In this document: in pieces, positions 24,199-32,874 of the stretch
Layout of the letters: each line of letters opens with the position of its first letter
Numbering within the stretch: the stretch's first letter is position 1
Source of the DNA: Pseudomonas azotoformans
GTDB taxonomy: Bacteria; Pseudomonadota; Gammaproteobacteria; Pseudomonadales; Pseudomonadaceae
NCBI RefSeq assembly: GCF_001579805.1
Contig: NZ_CP014546.1
Span: 496,001-560,000, forward strand
DNA length: 64,000 nucleotides
Direction of reading: 5' to 3'
Notes under the pieces: generated by a model
The model's database searches: none
What the model was told of the DNA's origin: nothing
The model's input: only the letters and a program-made list of their open reading frames with translations
Position numbers and translations under genes: made by a program

Positions 24199-24710
24199 AG
24201 CGAATATCCCTTACCTGCTATCTCATCCTGCTCTTGGCACCTTTCGCCCAGCCGGAACTGACCGTAGCCGGGGATCAGCCTAGCGACTTCACTCGGCCCC
24301 ATTTTCAAGTTTCCAGGCCGCTAATAAACAACAAGACCCAGTCTGATCGAGCCATGCATGCGGACCTGTCCACGTTTGCCGATGAAACCTGGATACTGCC
24401 CGTCCGTAGCACCCACTTGAGCCCCGGCCAGATCACGCACCGCGCCTTGAACATGCCGGGCTTGCGGCCATTTTTCCTGGTCGGTGACGATCCTCACTCG
24501 CTGGTTTGGTTGCGTCAACGCGCGACTGAACTGCAGGAAATGGGCGCGGCCGGTCTAGCGGTTGAAGTAACCAATACCGAAGCTTTGGCCCGAATTCGAG
24601 CAGCCGCTCCGGGCATCACCATCCTGCCGGTCAATGGCAACGACATCGCCACCCGCCTGCAGATCGAGCACTACCCCGTCTTGATCACCGCCACCTCACT
24701 GGAACAGTGA
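24195..24710 (+). CDS. TIGR03765-family ICE protein (PFL_4695)
   Basis: 171 residues from an ATG that overlaps the transglycosylase stop by four bases; an earlier in-frame start would lie deep inside that gene. A signal peptide is present (ISLTCYLILLLAPFAQP). The conserved part is ILPVRSTHLSPGQITHRALNMPGLRPFFLVGDDPHSLVWL and LQIEHYPVLITATSLEQ at the end, the PFL_4695 pattern. It directly precedes the coupling protein gene by nine bases. The function is unknown; export to the periplasm is the clear prediction. Confidence 0.88.
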   Translation: MKRISLTCYLILLLAPFAQPELTVAGDQPSDFTRPHFQVSRPLINNKTQSDRAMHADLSTFADETWILPVRSTHLSPGQITHRALNMPGLRPFFLVGDDPHSLVWLRQRATELQEMGAAGLAVEVTNTEALARIRAAAPGITILPVNGNDIATRLQIEHYPVLITATSLEQ

Positions 24711-24719
24711 GTCCAGGTC

Positions 24720-26825
24720 ATGGACGAGCATGCGATGGAGTCCAAGCTCCGGCCAGCGGTGGAGCTGTACACCGTAGCGATCTGCATCGCCGCCGCGGTG
24801 TTGTGCGTGTACTCGCCCTGGGCTGTGGCCCTGTCACCCGAGATCGGTCTGGTTGCAGCGCTGGCCTATGCCCTGTTCGGCCTGATCCGGCTGCGACAAG
24901 CCTGGGAGGTGCTGCGCTATCGGCGCAATATCCGTCGGCTGCCCCGCTACGAGCTGACCAGTCGGCAGATTCCGGTCAGCCGCAAGCGTCTGTTCATGGG
25001 TCGCGGCTTTCGCTGGACCCGTCTACACACCCAGCGCTTGGTCGAGGCCCAGGATCCGGCGGTCGCCCACTATGTCGACCAACCGACCAGCTACCGTCTG
25101 GCCCGTGGACTCGAACGGCGCCTGGAGCATGCACCGTTTCCACTCTCGATACTGGTCCGTGTCACCGCCTGGGACAGTGCGTTCAATCCGTTGCGCCCTT
25201 TGCCCCCGGTAGGTGGCTCGCCACTATTGCATGGGGTCGAGCCCGATGAAACGGAAGTCAGTCTGCCGCTGGGCGAACGGGTCGGACACACCCTGGTGCT
25301 GGGCACTACCCGTGTCGGCAAGACGCGACTCGCCGAGGTGTACATCACCCAGGACATTCACCGCGTCGAACATGAAGTGGTGATCGTCTTCGATCCGAAG
25401 GGTGATGCCGACCTGCTCAAACGCATGTACGTCGAAGCCAAGCGAGCCGGGCGGGAGAAGGAGTTCTATGTCTTCCATCTGGGCTGGCCGGAGATCTCCG
25501 CCCGCTACAACGCCGTAGGGCGTTTCGGGCGTATCTCGGAAGTGGCGTCGCGCATCGCCGGGCAGCTCAGCGGTGAAGGCAACTCCGCGGCCTTCCGTGA
25601 GTTCGCCTGGCGTTTCGTCAACATCATCGCCCGGGCTTTGATCGAGTTGGGCCGGCGTCCGGACTACCTGCAGATCCAGCGACATGTAGTCAATATCGAC
25701 GCGCTGTTCATCGAATACGCCCAGCAGTTTTTCGCCAAGACCGATCCGAAAGCCTGGGAAGTGATCGTCCAACTGGAAAGCAAACTCACTGAGAAGAACA
25801 TTCCGCGGCATATGGTGGGACGCGAAAAACGGGTGGTGGCCATCGAGCAGTACCTGGCGCTGAAACGGGTATTCGATCCGGTGCTGGATGGACTGCGCTC
25901 GGCAGTGCGTTACGACCGAACCTACTTCGACAAAATCGTCGCCTCGCTGCTGCCATTGCTGGAGAAACTCACCACCGGCAAGACCGCCCAGTTACTGGCC
26001 CCTAACTACACCGATCTGGATGACCCGCGGCCGATCTTCGACTGGATGCAGATCATCCGAAAACGCGGCATCGTCTATGTCGGCCTGGATGCACTGACCG
26101 ACGCCGAGGTGGCCGCCGCCGTGGGCAACTCCATGTTCGCCGACTTGGTCTCGGTCGCGGGGCACATCTACAAACATGGCATTGACCATGGCCTGCCCGC
26201 ATCGGGCAGCAGCAGTGACAAGCTGCCGATCAACCTGCACGCCGATGAGTTCAACGAGTTGATGGGTGATGAATTCATCCCGCTGATCAACAAGGGGGGC
26301 GGCGCCGGTATCCAGGTAACCGCCTACACCCAGACCCTCAGCGATATCGAAGCGCGCATTGGCAATCGCGCCAAGGCCGGCCAGGTCATCGGCAACTTCA
26401 ATACCCTGCAGATGCTCCGTGTGCGCGAAACCGCCACTGCGGAGCTGCTCACCCAGCAGTTGCCCAAGGTCAACGTGCTGACCAGGACCCTGGTGTCGGG
26501 TGCCACCGACACCTCCGATCCTGAGGCCAATACGGACTTCACCTCGTCCTCACAGGACCGCGTCAGCAGCACCAGTGTGCCGCTGATCGAGCCTGCGCAC
26601 ATCGTCAGTTTGCCCAAGGGGCAAATGTTCTCCTTCCAGACCGGTGGTCAGCTCTGGAAAGTCCGCATGCCCTTACCAAAGCCCTCGAAGGACGACGCCA
26701 TGCCCAAGGATCTGCAGGAACTCACCCAGCGAATGCGAGCGACCTACAACAAGCAGGCGGGCCAATGGTGGACTGCCAGTGGGGGCGGCCCAACCACAAA
26801 CTTCGATTGGGATCAGGTGGGGTAG
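24720..26825 (+). CDS. traD: Conjugative coupling ATPase TraD, SXT/TOL subfamily (TIGR03743)
   Basis: 701-residue type IV coupling protein. Two N-terminal membrane helices (about residues 16-60, VAICIAAAVLCVYSPWAVAL and LVAALAYALFGLI) are followed by the motor. Walker A is GTTRVGKTRLAEVY near residue 194 and the VirD4-type DPKGDAD motif lies in VVIVFDPKGDADLL near 222. The second conserved box LHADEFNELMGDEFIPLINKGGGAGIQVTAYTQ is near residue 505. The C-terminal tail is Gly-rich. It recruits relaxase-DNA to the secretion channel. An alternative ATG five codons in is possible. Confidence 0.95.
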   Translation: MDEHAMESKLRPAVELYTVAICIAAAVLCVYSPWAVALSPEIGLVAALAYALFGLIRLRQAWEVLRYRRNIRRLPRYELTSRQIPVSRKRLFMGRGFRWTRLHTQRLVEAQDPAVAHYVDQPTSYRLARGLERRLEHAPFPLSILVRVTAWDSAFNPLRPLPPVGGSPLLHGVEPDETEVSLPLGERVGHTLVLGTTRVGKTRLAEVYITQDIHRVEHEVVIVFDPKGDADLLKRMYVEAKRAGREKEFYVFHLGWPEISARYNAVGRFGRISEVASRIAGQLSGEGNSAAFREFAWRFVNIIARALIELGRRPDYLQIQRHVVNIDALFIEYAQQFFAKTDPKAWEVIVQLESKLTEKNIPRHMVGREKRVVAIEQYLALKRVFDPVLDGLRSAVRYDRTYFDKIVASLLPLLEKLTTGKTAQLLAPNYTDLDDPRPIFDWMQIIRKRGIVYVGLDALTDAEVAAAVGNSMFADLVSVAGHIYKHGIDHGLPASGSSSDKLPINLHADEFNELMGDEFIPLINKGGGAGIQVTAYTQTLSDIEARIGNRAKAGQVIGNFNTLQMLRVRETATAELLTQQLPKVNVLTRTLVSGATDTSDPEANTDFTSSSQDRVSSTSVPLIEPAHIVSLPKGQMFSFQTGGQLWKVRMPLPKPSKDDAMPKDLQELTQRMRATYNKQAGQWWTASGGGPTTNFDWDQVG

Positions 26826-26915
26826 TCCGCACCCGCGGTAGGTTTCGATTCGACAGAAAAAGATCCAGAATGCGTCGTGTCGACGCCAACATTGCAACGC
26901 GCAATGGAGTGAACG

Positions 26916-27647
26916 ATGGCGACCTCCATACAGAATACGCCGCCACAGCCGATCCAACACCCAGGACTGATTGTCTCAACGATCACCCTGGTGTTACGTA
27001 TCATTGGCTTGCTGATTGCCTCGCTGATGTTCTCGATCCTGATGGAGTTTGCAGGCTTGCTACTATTCTGGGGCGATCAAGGTTGGCGACACAGCCAGGC
27101 CATGCTAACCAGTGAGTTAGGTTGGCTCAGCGAACACTTCAAATCCTCATTACTCATCCAACATCCCGGGCAAACGATTGTCCAGGCGCTGGATTTTCTC
27201 AATCAGTGGTCGTTGGTCAACACTGGTTTTGCTGGTTTTGCCCAGCAAGCGCGTGTGTCGAGCAATGACAACAGTTTCTGGGGCTGGATCAACTCGCTCT
27301 ACGTGAGCATCGAGGATTTTGTGTTGGCAGCGGTGTATGTCAGCTTCACCTTCGTCGTGCGCCTGACCATTCTGGTTTTGTCGACACCCTTGTTTCTGAT
27401 GGCCGTGCTAACGGGTTTGGTCGATGGTTTGATGCGCCGCGATCTACGGAAATTTGGAGCAGGACGAGAGAGCAGCTTTGTCTATCATCGCGCTAAACGA
27501 GCAGTGATACCCCTGTTGATTGTACCCTGGGTCATCTACCTGTCCCTGCCTTTTTCAGTCAATCCAATGGCCATTTTTTTGCCCTGTTCAGCAATGGCGT
27601 TGATAACAACGGCTATCACAGCAACGACGTTCAAAAAATACATCTAA
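26916..27647 (+). CDS. TIGR03747-family ICE membrane protein (PFL_4697)
   Basis: 243 residues with four or five membrane helices: LIASLMFSILMEFAGLLLFW near residue 35, a helix near 140 (FVLAAVYVSFTFVVRLTILVL), another following (TPLFLMAVLTGLVDGLM) and a final pair (AVIPLLIVPWVIYLSLPFSV, MAIFLPCSAMALITTAITAT). The box RRDLRKFGAGRESSFVYHRAKR before the last helices is the family hallmark. It is the last core gene before cargo interrupts the operon and belongs with TraD, probably as an inner-membrane partner. Confidence 0.88.
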   Translation: MATSIQNTPPQPIQHPGLIVSTITLVLRIIGLLIASLMFSILMEFAGLLLFWGDQGWRHSQAMLTSELGWLSEHFKSSLLIQHPGQTIVQALDFLNQWSLVNTGFAGFAQQARVSSNDNSFWGWINSLYVSIEDFVLAAVYVSFTFVVRLTILVLSTPLFLMAVLTGLVDGLMRRDLRKFGAGRESSFVYHRAKRAVIPLLIVPWVIYLSLPFSVNPMAIFLPCSAMALITTAITATTFKKYI

Positions 27648-28070
27648 TGTTCTGTGTCAGATAAATCGCTCTCTTTAGCTCAATCCATGCTCAGCTCACC
27701 ATTAACAGGAACAAAGAGACTAAATAAATCCGCTGAGTTACTCCCACCAACCTTAGCTAAAAACCAATGATCCTCGCACTATTGTAGGTGCTCGCCTATC
27801 TGACCAAGTGACTGCAACAATACTATTAATTTTTATCAACCAATTTGGAAGCTTATTTTGTAGATAACCAGGGTGCCCACGCACCTATTACCTAGACCAA
27901 AGTAATTAGCTTGGATTTTTTAGCATTCTAGAATCATCATCTTGACCACGAGCATGAATTAATGCCATAGTTTTCTGAAAGTGCGATACAGTTATTGGCA
28001 CAGAATCGCCTACTAAATTGAAGGCTTTTTTGAGTATTAGTAATAATTTGGGTGAGGTCATGGAGGTACC
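27648..28070. other. AT-rich gap at the start of cargo block 1
   Basis: 423 bases of clearly lower GC than the transfer genes on either side. I see no gene, hairpin terminator or repeat. It marks the left junction of the foreign block inserted between the TIGR03747 and RAQPRD genes. Confidence 0.5.
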
Positions 28071-28340
28071 GTGAGGAATCAGAGCCGAAGAATTGAAATC
28101 TATCTTAAAGACGGATTCTTTGTTGATGTCATCAAGGCGCGAGATATTGGGACTGTTTTAAGGGCTCTTGAAGGACGTACGAAGCCTTCAGAGGTCAAGT
28201 TCGAAATAGGAGGCGAGCTCTTGGAGGGGGAGTACTTAGAAGTTACTTCCTTTGCAATCGTGCCTCTGGATGAAAGGCGTCAACAATTCTTCAATGAGGG
28301 TCAAATTCTTTTGCTTCACAAAGGAATTAATCTTTTTTGA
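28071..28340 (+). CDS. Small hypothetical cargo protein
   Basis: 89 residues from a GTG with GGAGG six bases upstream. It reads RIEIYLKDGFFVDVIKARDIGTVLRALEGR and ends LLLHKGINLF; strand-rich, charged, no membrane helix. It has no family I know. Codon use is AT-rich like the DUF2971 gene that follows 126 bases later in the same direction, so the two may be a unit. A toxin-antitoxin or abortive-infection pair is possible but nothing in the sequence proves it. Confidence 0.65.
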   Translation: MRNQSRRIEIYLKDGFFVDVIKARDIGTVLRALEGRTKPSEVKFEIGGELLEGEYLEVTSFAIVPLDERRQQFFNEGQILLLHKGINLF

Positions 28341-28466
28341 TTTTTTGTTAGTGCTTTTCATCCTCCATAAATCCTTGCAAAGATCTCTAAAGCTAAAGCG
28401 CACGTGCCGTTCGGCTTTTTATATAAATAAACACAAAGCATTCAATATTAACCGCCCGGAGTAATT

Positions 28467-29561
28467 ATGCCTATTTTCAAATACTACAGACCTAATGCTT
28501 ACTTTGAAAAAGCCGTTCGCTATAACGAGATCTACTTTGCTGCCAATCATGAACTGAACGATCCCAATGATCTCAAGGCATCATATTATTTTGAGGACGA
28601 CATAGAACTTTGGAAATATCTTCTCTCGTCTGAACCAATTAGTCCCGCATGGAATATTCTTCTTCATCTGTCATGCAACGATGAAGAACTGATACTAAGA
28701 CTGAATGAAATTTTTAAAGACGTGAAGATTGACTCTTTGACTGGATCGGTACGCGAAGCGGTCAAAATTAAGGAGGTTGAGTTACTCGAATTGTTTGAGC
28801 GTTCAATTATCGAGCACTCAGCACCTCCTGACTCCGGCGTAGCAGAAAGCGCATCAAAAAAAGACCGCGCCAGATTGTGTATTCTTATATTGACCGAACT
28901 TATAGCTCGGGCAATCAATCATCAATTCTATAGTGTTTCGTTCTCAAAAAACGCCCTCGATTCGATGATGTGGGCTCATTACGCTGATGGATTCAAAGGT
29001 TGCGTGGTGATATATGGCGGCCTAGACGGGCCTGAAATCAAACTTCGACACCATCTTATGTCCGATACATATGAGGCTTACCCGCTGCGCGAAGTTAAAT
29101 ATATTGACTCGGACAAGCTAATACCTATTCTAGAGTGCGCAACTAAAGGCAAAGCCAAGGTGGAGGAAGCCTTTCTTCAGAAGAACTCATTCTGGAAGTA
29201 TGAAGGCGAACTGAGAATGTTTACTACCCAAGAGGGAGAAACTCATTATATGGCCGCGAGCGATATTAAGCTTAAAAGTCCTAGACAAAGAATCATGCAT
29301 CACGGCACGAACTTCATCACAGGGATTATTTTCGGGCCACGAATCGAAGAATCTTATCAGCGCTACATTGAAGCGACTATCGCGGGCAATAGGGAATACG
29401 CTGACGAGAAACTCGGGTTCTTCTCATTCAACACCGTATTAGAACCACATGGTAAGGTGAAGGTAAGCGCTGCGACCAAGATCATTGATCGAAATCTTGG
29501 CAGGAGAGTTTACCAAGGAGAAGAAATGCAGAAGTTGTTGGCTGATCTCCGTATAACTTAA
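28467..29561 (+). CDS. DUF2971 domain protein
   Basis: 364 residues from an ATG preceded by GGAG. The DUF2971 features are clear: FKYYRPNAYFEKAVRYNEIYFAANHELNDPND at the N-terminus, FSKNALDSMMWAHYADGFKGCVVIYGG near residue 165, and FLQKNSFWKYEGELRMF near residue 238. The family is broadly distributed, of unknown activity, and frequent on mobile elements and near defence genes. GC content is lower than that of the ICE core, indicating separate acquisition. It is bounded on the right by a transposase remnant, so an IS element may have brought or trimmed this block. Confidence 0.85.
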   Translation: MPIFKYYRPNAYFEKAVRYNEIYFAANHELNDPNDLKASYYFEDDIELWKYLLSSEPISPAWNILLHLSCNDEELILRLNEIFKDVKIDSLTGSVREAVKIKEVELLELFERSIIEHSAPPDSGVAESASKKDRARLCILILTELIARAINHQFYSVSFSKNALDSMMWAHYADGFKGCVVIYGGLDGPEIKLRHHLMSDTYEAYPLREVKYIDSDKLIPILECATKGKAKVEEAFLQKNSFWKYEGELRMFTTQEGETHYMAASDIKLKSPRQRIMHHGTNFITGIIFGPRIEESYQRYIEATIAGNREYADEKLGFFSFNTVLEPHGKVKVSAATKIIDRNLGRRVYQGEEMQKLLADLRIT

Positions 29562-29596
29562 CGCGAGTGTGGTGTTTCAGAAGCGCCACTGAAAAA

Positions 29597-29854
29597 TCAC
29601 TTGCCCAGCGCTCGTACTGCATGAACGACTGAGGCGAGGATGTCATCGACCCTCTTATGCCACCTGAATAGCTTTTCTGCTTGTAAGTTTTCAGGTAATG
29701 CTCAATCGATATTTCTAGATTCTTGAAGCCAATGTGCACTTGTCGCTTGATACATTTCTCGCTCAACGTTGAGAAAAAAACGCTCGACCAAACTCAACCA
29801 AGAGACAGAGGTCGGTGTGAAGTCAATGTTGTAGCGTGGAGGTGGCCCCAGAAT
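29597..29854 (-). pseudogene. Remnant of an IS630-family transposase (C-terminal end, frameshifted)
   Basis: On the minus strand three adjoining frames together give the end of an IS630-type DDE transposase. They read RYNIDFTPTSVSWLSLVERFF, the conserved segment before the catalytic glutamate, then SEKCIKRQVHIGFKNLEISIEHYL, then LFRWHKRVDDILASVVHAVRAL and a stop. At least two frameshifts separate these pieces and the N-terminal two-thirds is absent. It cannot make a transposase. It lies between the DUF2971 gene and the 585-residue unknown gene and is a scar of past insertion. Confidence 0.8.
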
Positions 29855-30017
29855 GCAGCGATTTACATTTCCCGTTTCGTGAAACCCAGTGCAATGCGCG
29901 CAAGCATTTAGTGCGCGCAGGCCCCTAATTCAATATAACCACCGCCCCTTCATTTATAACAGACTACTTCACCGAAACTTACGTCCGAAAAACCATAGAG
30001 ATGAGCGTTACGCAGCA

Positions 30018-31775
30018 TCACCCTCTTTCCAAGATTCGACCCAGTGGGCCATTAATTGCCGAAAATCCGTTGATAACACCATCCAAGACAAAGTCGAGCG
30101 CCCGTCCGTATCCTTGATGCATACTCGCAGTATCAAAACCTTGAGCCTGCATTTTATTGAGACTCTCTCCCACCGAATCATGGGCATCCGCAATGCGGAG
30201 GTCGTTAGCAACGAAGAGCATAGCAATCCCCGTATTTCTAGCATTCCAGCCTTCTGGATCCTCATCGCACTTGAATGCATCCGATGCCTCTCCCTGCGCG
30301 TCCAAGCGCTCTACGATATTCAGCAAGACCTCCAAGAGTTTCAAGCTTGCAAGATTGGCGATCTTTGCTTTGGGAACCCCGGCAACCTGAAGGACTTGCC
30401 TAAGAAAACCATTGGGTAGCTTCTGCCAAATCTCATGAATGGATTTACACCTCGCCAAGAAAGCCTGCTGGGTCATGTTTAACGGTGAGACTTGAGCTAG
30501 TTTTGCAAGTTGCGGATAGTGCAGCCAGCCATTGTTCTCTACCTCTTCGCGCGAGAAGCCGACTAACTCGACAGGCGACTTCTGAATGCCCAGGATAGCC
30601 CCCAACCGGGATAGGCTTTCCCCCAGAGACAGCAACTGGACTAGGAGTCGGTCCGTCTTGGAAACGATGTGTTCTTCGGTGTGGTCGAACTGAGCCACCC
30701 TGACAGGATCTAGCGAATAGGTGTGTGCGTGCAATATTTCACGATCTGGCTTGCCTTTATACAACTCCCTCACTGACACCCTGATCATGTTCCGGCCGAC
30801 TCTACGGCAGTCCGTGAAATGCCATTGGCCTAAATATGACGGACTGCAATACCAGTGACCATATAGATTGACCGGAGTGCTGTCATAAAAGCTGCTCTGC
30901 TCATAGCGCTCGAGAAAACAGTCGTCGAGATAAACGCTTGTACCATCTACCATCCCATTGGCGATTTGACGCGTGACAGCTACGGGTACGCCCGGCCAAT
31001 TTAGCCCTTCTGCAGTCTGCCCTGGGCAGAGCACGCATGAAACCGATTCGACCGTTGCCCAAACTTGCAACAGCAAATCGCCACCGTCTTCCCGAAGATC
31101 AACATCGAACCAATCCTCTGGCTCGCCAAAGGTAATAGACTTTTCCCCATGCATCATGGCGCGTAATTGTGGAGAGTCTTGTAGCAGAGACTGATAATAG
31201 AACTGTCGAACACCACGTGCTCCTCGTAGCCACAGGTACTTTCGCAGGTATTCGTTAGACATGAACCAACGGATATTTCGGGATGCCTTGTAATGATACT
31301 GACCCGAGACCTCGCCCTCAGCAACGGCAAACTCCGGCAGCCCCAAATCGTCGTAAATCATTTTCTGCTGTTCATTACCAATGCAACGCGGGGTGAGACC
31401 CAGCGCCATCCAAACCTTCTCAGCGAGGCTGTATGTGTAGAAGGAACTATTACTCCAGGAGGCGACAATGTAGTCATATCCACACACATCAGGATTGAAA
31501 TCCCGCTGGCTGCCTTTTTCACGCACGTCTGGAACACCGTAAGCTACAACCCCTTGGTCGCTATGGAGAAGAGGTTGCGCTCCCTCTCCAGTGTCAGGAA
31601 CGACCGCCATCAACATGTGTACCGTCTCGCTGTTCGGCCCGTAATCGGTTTCCGTGAAACTGCTCACTTCTACCTTCAGCATCGGATCCGTGCCAACAGG
31701 CTCTAGAAGATCGCGCAACCGCTGCGGCAGTAATTCGGCTGGAATTGGAAACGTTCCTACGTAATCAAACATCAT
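30018..31775 (-). CDS. Large hypothetical cargo protein, unknown family
   Basis: 585 residues, AAGGAG site upstream of a double ATG. I recognise no domain. No signal peptide or membrane helix is present. The N-terminal half is tryptophan- and tyrosine-rich (VEVSSFTETDYGPNSETVHML, VWMALGLTPRCIGNEQQKMIYDDLGLPEF), with VCGYDYIVASWSN and DWFDVDLREDGGD segments. The C-terminal half is mostly helical (KTDRLLVQLLSLGESLSRLGAIL). It is the only minus-strand gene in the transfer block and so is independently expressed. It ends some 160 bases from the IS630 remnant. Cargo status is certain; function, including any defence role, is unknown. Confidence 0.75.
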   Translation of the reverse strand: MMFDYVGTFPIPAELLPQRLRDLLEPVGTDPMLKVEVSSFTETDYGPNSETVHMLMAVVPDTGEGAQPLLHSDQGVVAYGVPDVREKGSQRDFNPDVCGYDYIVASWSNSSFYTYSLAEKVWMALGLTPRCIGNEQQKMIYDDLGLPEFAVAEGEVSGQYHYKASRNIRWFMSNEYLRKYLWLRGARGVRQFYYQSLLQDSPQLRAMMHGEKSITFGEPEDWFDVDLREDGGDLLLQVWATVESVSCVLCPGQTAEGLNWPGVPVAVTRQIANGMVDGTSVYLDDCFLERYEQSSFYDSTPVNLYGHWYCSPSYLGQWHFTDCRRVGRNMIRVSVRELYKGKPDREILHAHTYSLDPVRVAQFDHTEEHIVSKTDRLLVQLLSLGESLSRLGAILGIQKSPVELVGFSREEVENNGWLHYPQLAKLAQVSPLNMTQQAFLARCKSIHEIWQKLPNGFLRQVLQVAGVPKAKIANLASLKLLEVLLNIVERLDAQGEASDAFKCDEDPEGWNARNTGIAMLFVANDLRIADAHDSVGESLNKMQAQGFDTASMHQGYGRALDFVLDGVINGFSAINGPLGRILERG

Positions 31776-31908
31776 CCCTTCTCCTTGATTATCGCAAACA
31801 GCCTATCAGCCCACTCCATGAAAAAGCGACTGATCACGCCTCAGGTTTCTTACGGAACAATTCGATCTTTGATTTGATTCTGCTACCAGCTCCATATGGG
31901 ACAGCATC

Positions 31909-32241
31909 ATGCCGACTACCGTCTTTCGCTCCTTACTACTCTCGCTGGCTATCGTTCACGGCACCAGCGATGCCACCTCGGCTCATGAGCAGGATCAACT
32001 TAGCCTTTTCCAGCGGCAACTCGATACCATCGAACGCCTTGCAACGCAAGCTGAGGCAGCCAGCAGACCTGAGCCCAACGAGCGTTATCGCTTCGACTAT
32101 CCCCGTCTGATTCAGGACCTCCAACGCATTCGTCAAGGCGTTCAGGGCTATCTATCCCCCTCTCGCGCTCAGCCCCGAGATCCCAGTGAATTAGTCGGCG
32201 ATTACCGCCTCGACGCGCCGCCCACGGAGCCGTCGCCATGA
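31909..32241 (+). CDS. RAQPRD-family ICE protein (TIGR01690)
   Basis: 110 residues with a signal peptide (FRSLLLSLAIVHGTSDATSA). The family-naming motif is literally present: YLSPSRAQPRDPSELVGDYR at the C-terminus, preceded by the helix LIQDLQRIRQGVQG. The protein should be periplasmic. It opens the second block of transfer genes after cargo block 1 and overlaps the TIGR03758 gene by four bases. Confidence 0.93.
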   Translation: MPTTVFRSLLLSLAIVHGTSDATSAHEQDQLSLFQRQLDTIERLATQAEAASRPEPNERYRFDYPRLIQDLQRIRQGVQGYLSPSRAQPRDPSELVGDYRLDAPPTEPSP

Positions 32242-32477
32242 GCATGACGGACGCGCAGACCGCTGCCTTCCAAAACGCCTCCGGCTTTTCGGCACAGAGC
32301 AGTTCGACGTTGTGGCTTTCCCTTGTTCTCGTTCTCGCTTTGCTTTGGTGCACCTGGGTGATGTGGACAGCTTACCGGGGATGGGCCACCGGCAGTGTGC
32401 GCTTCGGCGCGTTTGGCGGCAGCACCGCGCGCGTGCTGCTCGCCTTGCTAGTTCTGATGTTCTTCACCCTGTCCTAA
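32238..32477 (+). CDS. TIGR03758-family ICE membrane protein (PFL_4701)
   Basis: 79 residues with two membrane helices (LWLSLVLVLALLWCTWVMW at about 22-42 and VLLALLVLMFFTLS at the end) joined by a short loop (GWATGSVRFGAFGG). Size and topology are pilin-like and match PFL_4701. It overlaps the RAQPRD gene and precedes the TIGR03745 gene. Its exact role in the channel is not defined. Confidence 0.88.
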   Translation: MSMTDAQTAAFQNASGFSAQSSSTLWLSLVLVLALLWCTWVMWTAYRGWATGSVRFGAFGGSTARVLLALLVLMFFTLS

Positions 32478-32494
32478 CACCGGAGATCACCATC

Positions 32495-32867
32495 ATGCTC
32501 AAGTGCCTTGCCCCCCTGAAAAACAACCTGCGTGATCGTGCCAGCCAGCGCTTGATCGGCCCTGCTGTTGGTACTTGGTCCAAGCCTGGCTTTTGCCGAA
32601 CTCCCGACCATGGAAGCCCCTTCGCGCGGTGAAGGATCTGGATTGATCGAGACGATCAAAAACTACGCCTACGACGGCGGCATCCTGCTCGGTCTGCTGA
32701 TCGCCCTGCTCGCTTTTCTCGGTGTGGCTTGGCATTCCCTGACCGTCTATGCCGACGTGCAAAACCAGCGTAAGACCTGGAAGGATCTCGGCGCGGTGGT
32801 CGGTATCGGTGCCCTGTTGGTGGTGATCATCATCTGGTTCCTGACCAAGGCCGCCGCGATTTTGTGA
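32495..32867 (+). pseudogene. TIGR03745 (PFL_4702) pilin-like gene with a one-base frameshift
   Basis: From ATG 32495 the frame reads MLKCLAPLKNNLRDRASQRLIG and then leaves the family pattern. The downstream frame, from about 32563, gives LLLVLGPSLAFAELPTMEAP and a normal TIGR03745 protein with two membrane helices, ending at 32867. Removing one C from the CCC at 32560-32562 rejoins both into a full-length protein with an intact signal peptide. Without that, only a TTG start at 32568 is available, which lacks a ribosome site and most of the signal peptide. By gene order this is the counterpart of F pilin TraA. Either a sequencing error in a short homopolymer or a true mutation that would block transfer. 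Confidence 0.8.
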
Positions 32868-32874
32868 GGTTGGC

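Noticed and set aside
32312..32632. A separate gene overlapping the TIGR03758 and TIGR03745 genes
   Set aside because: Its usable part is only the displaced N-terminus of the frameshifted TIGR03745 gene.
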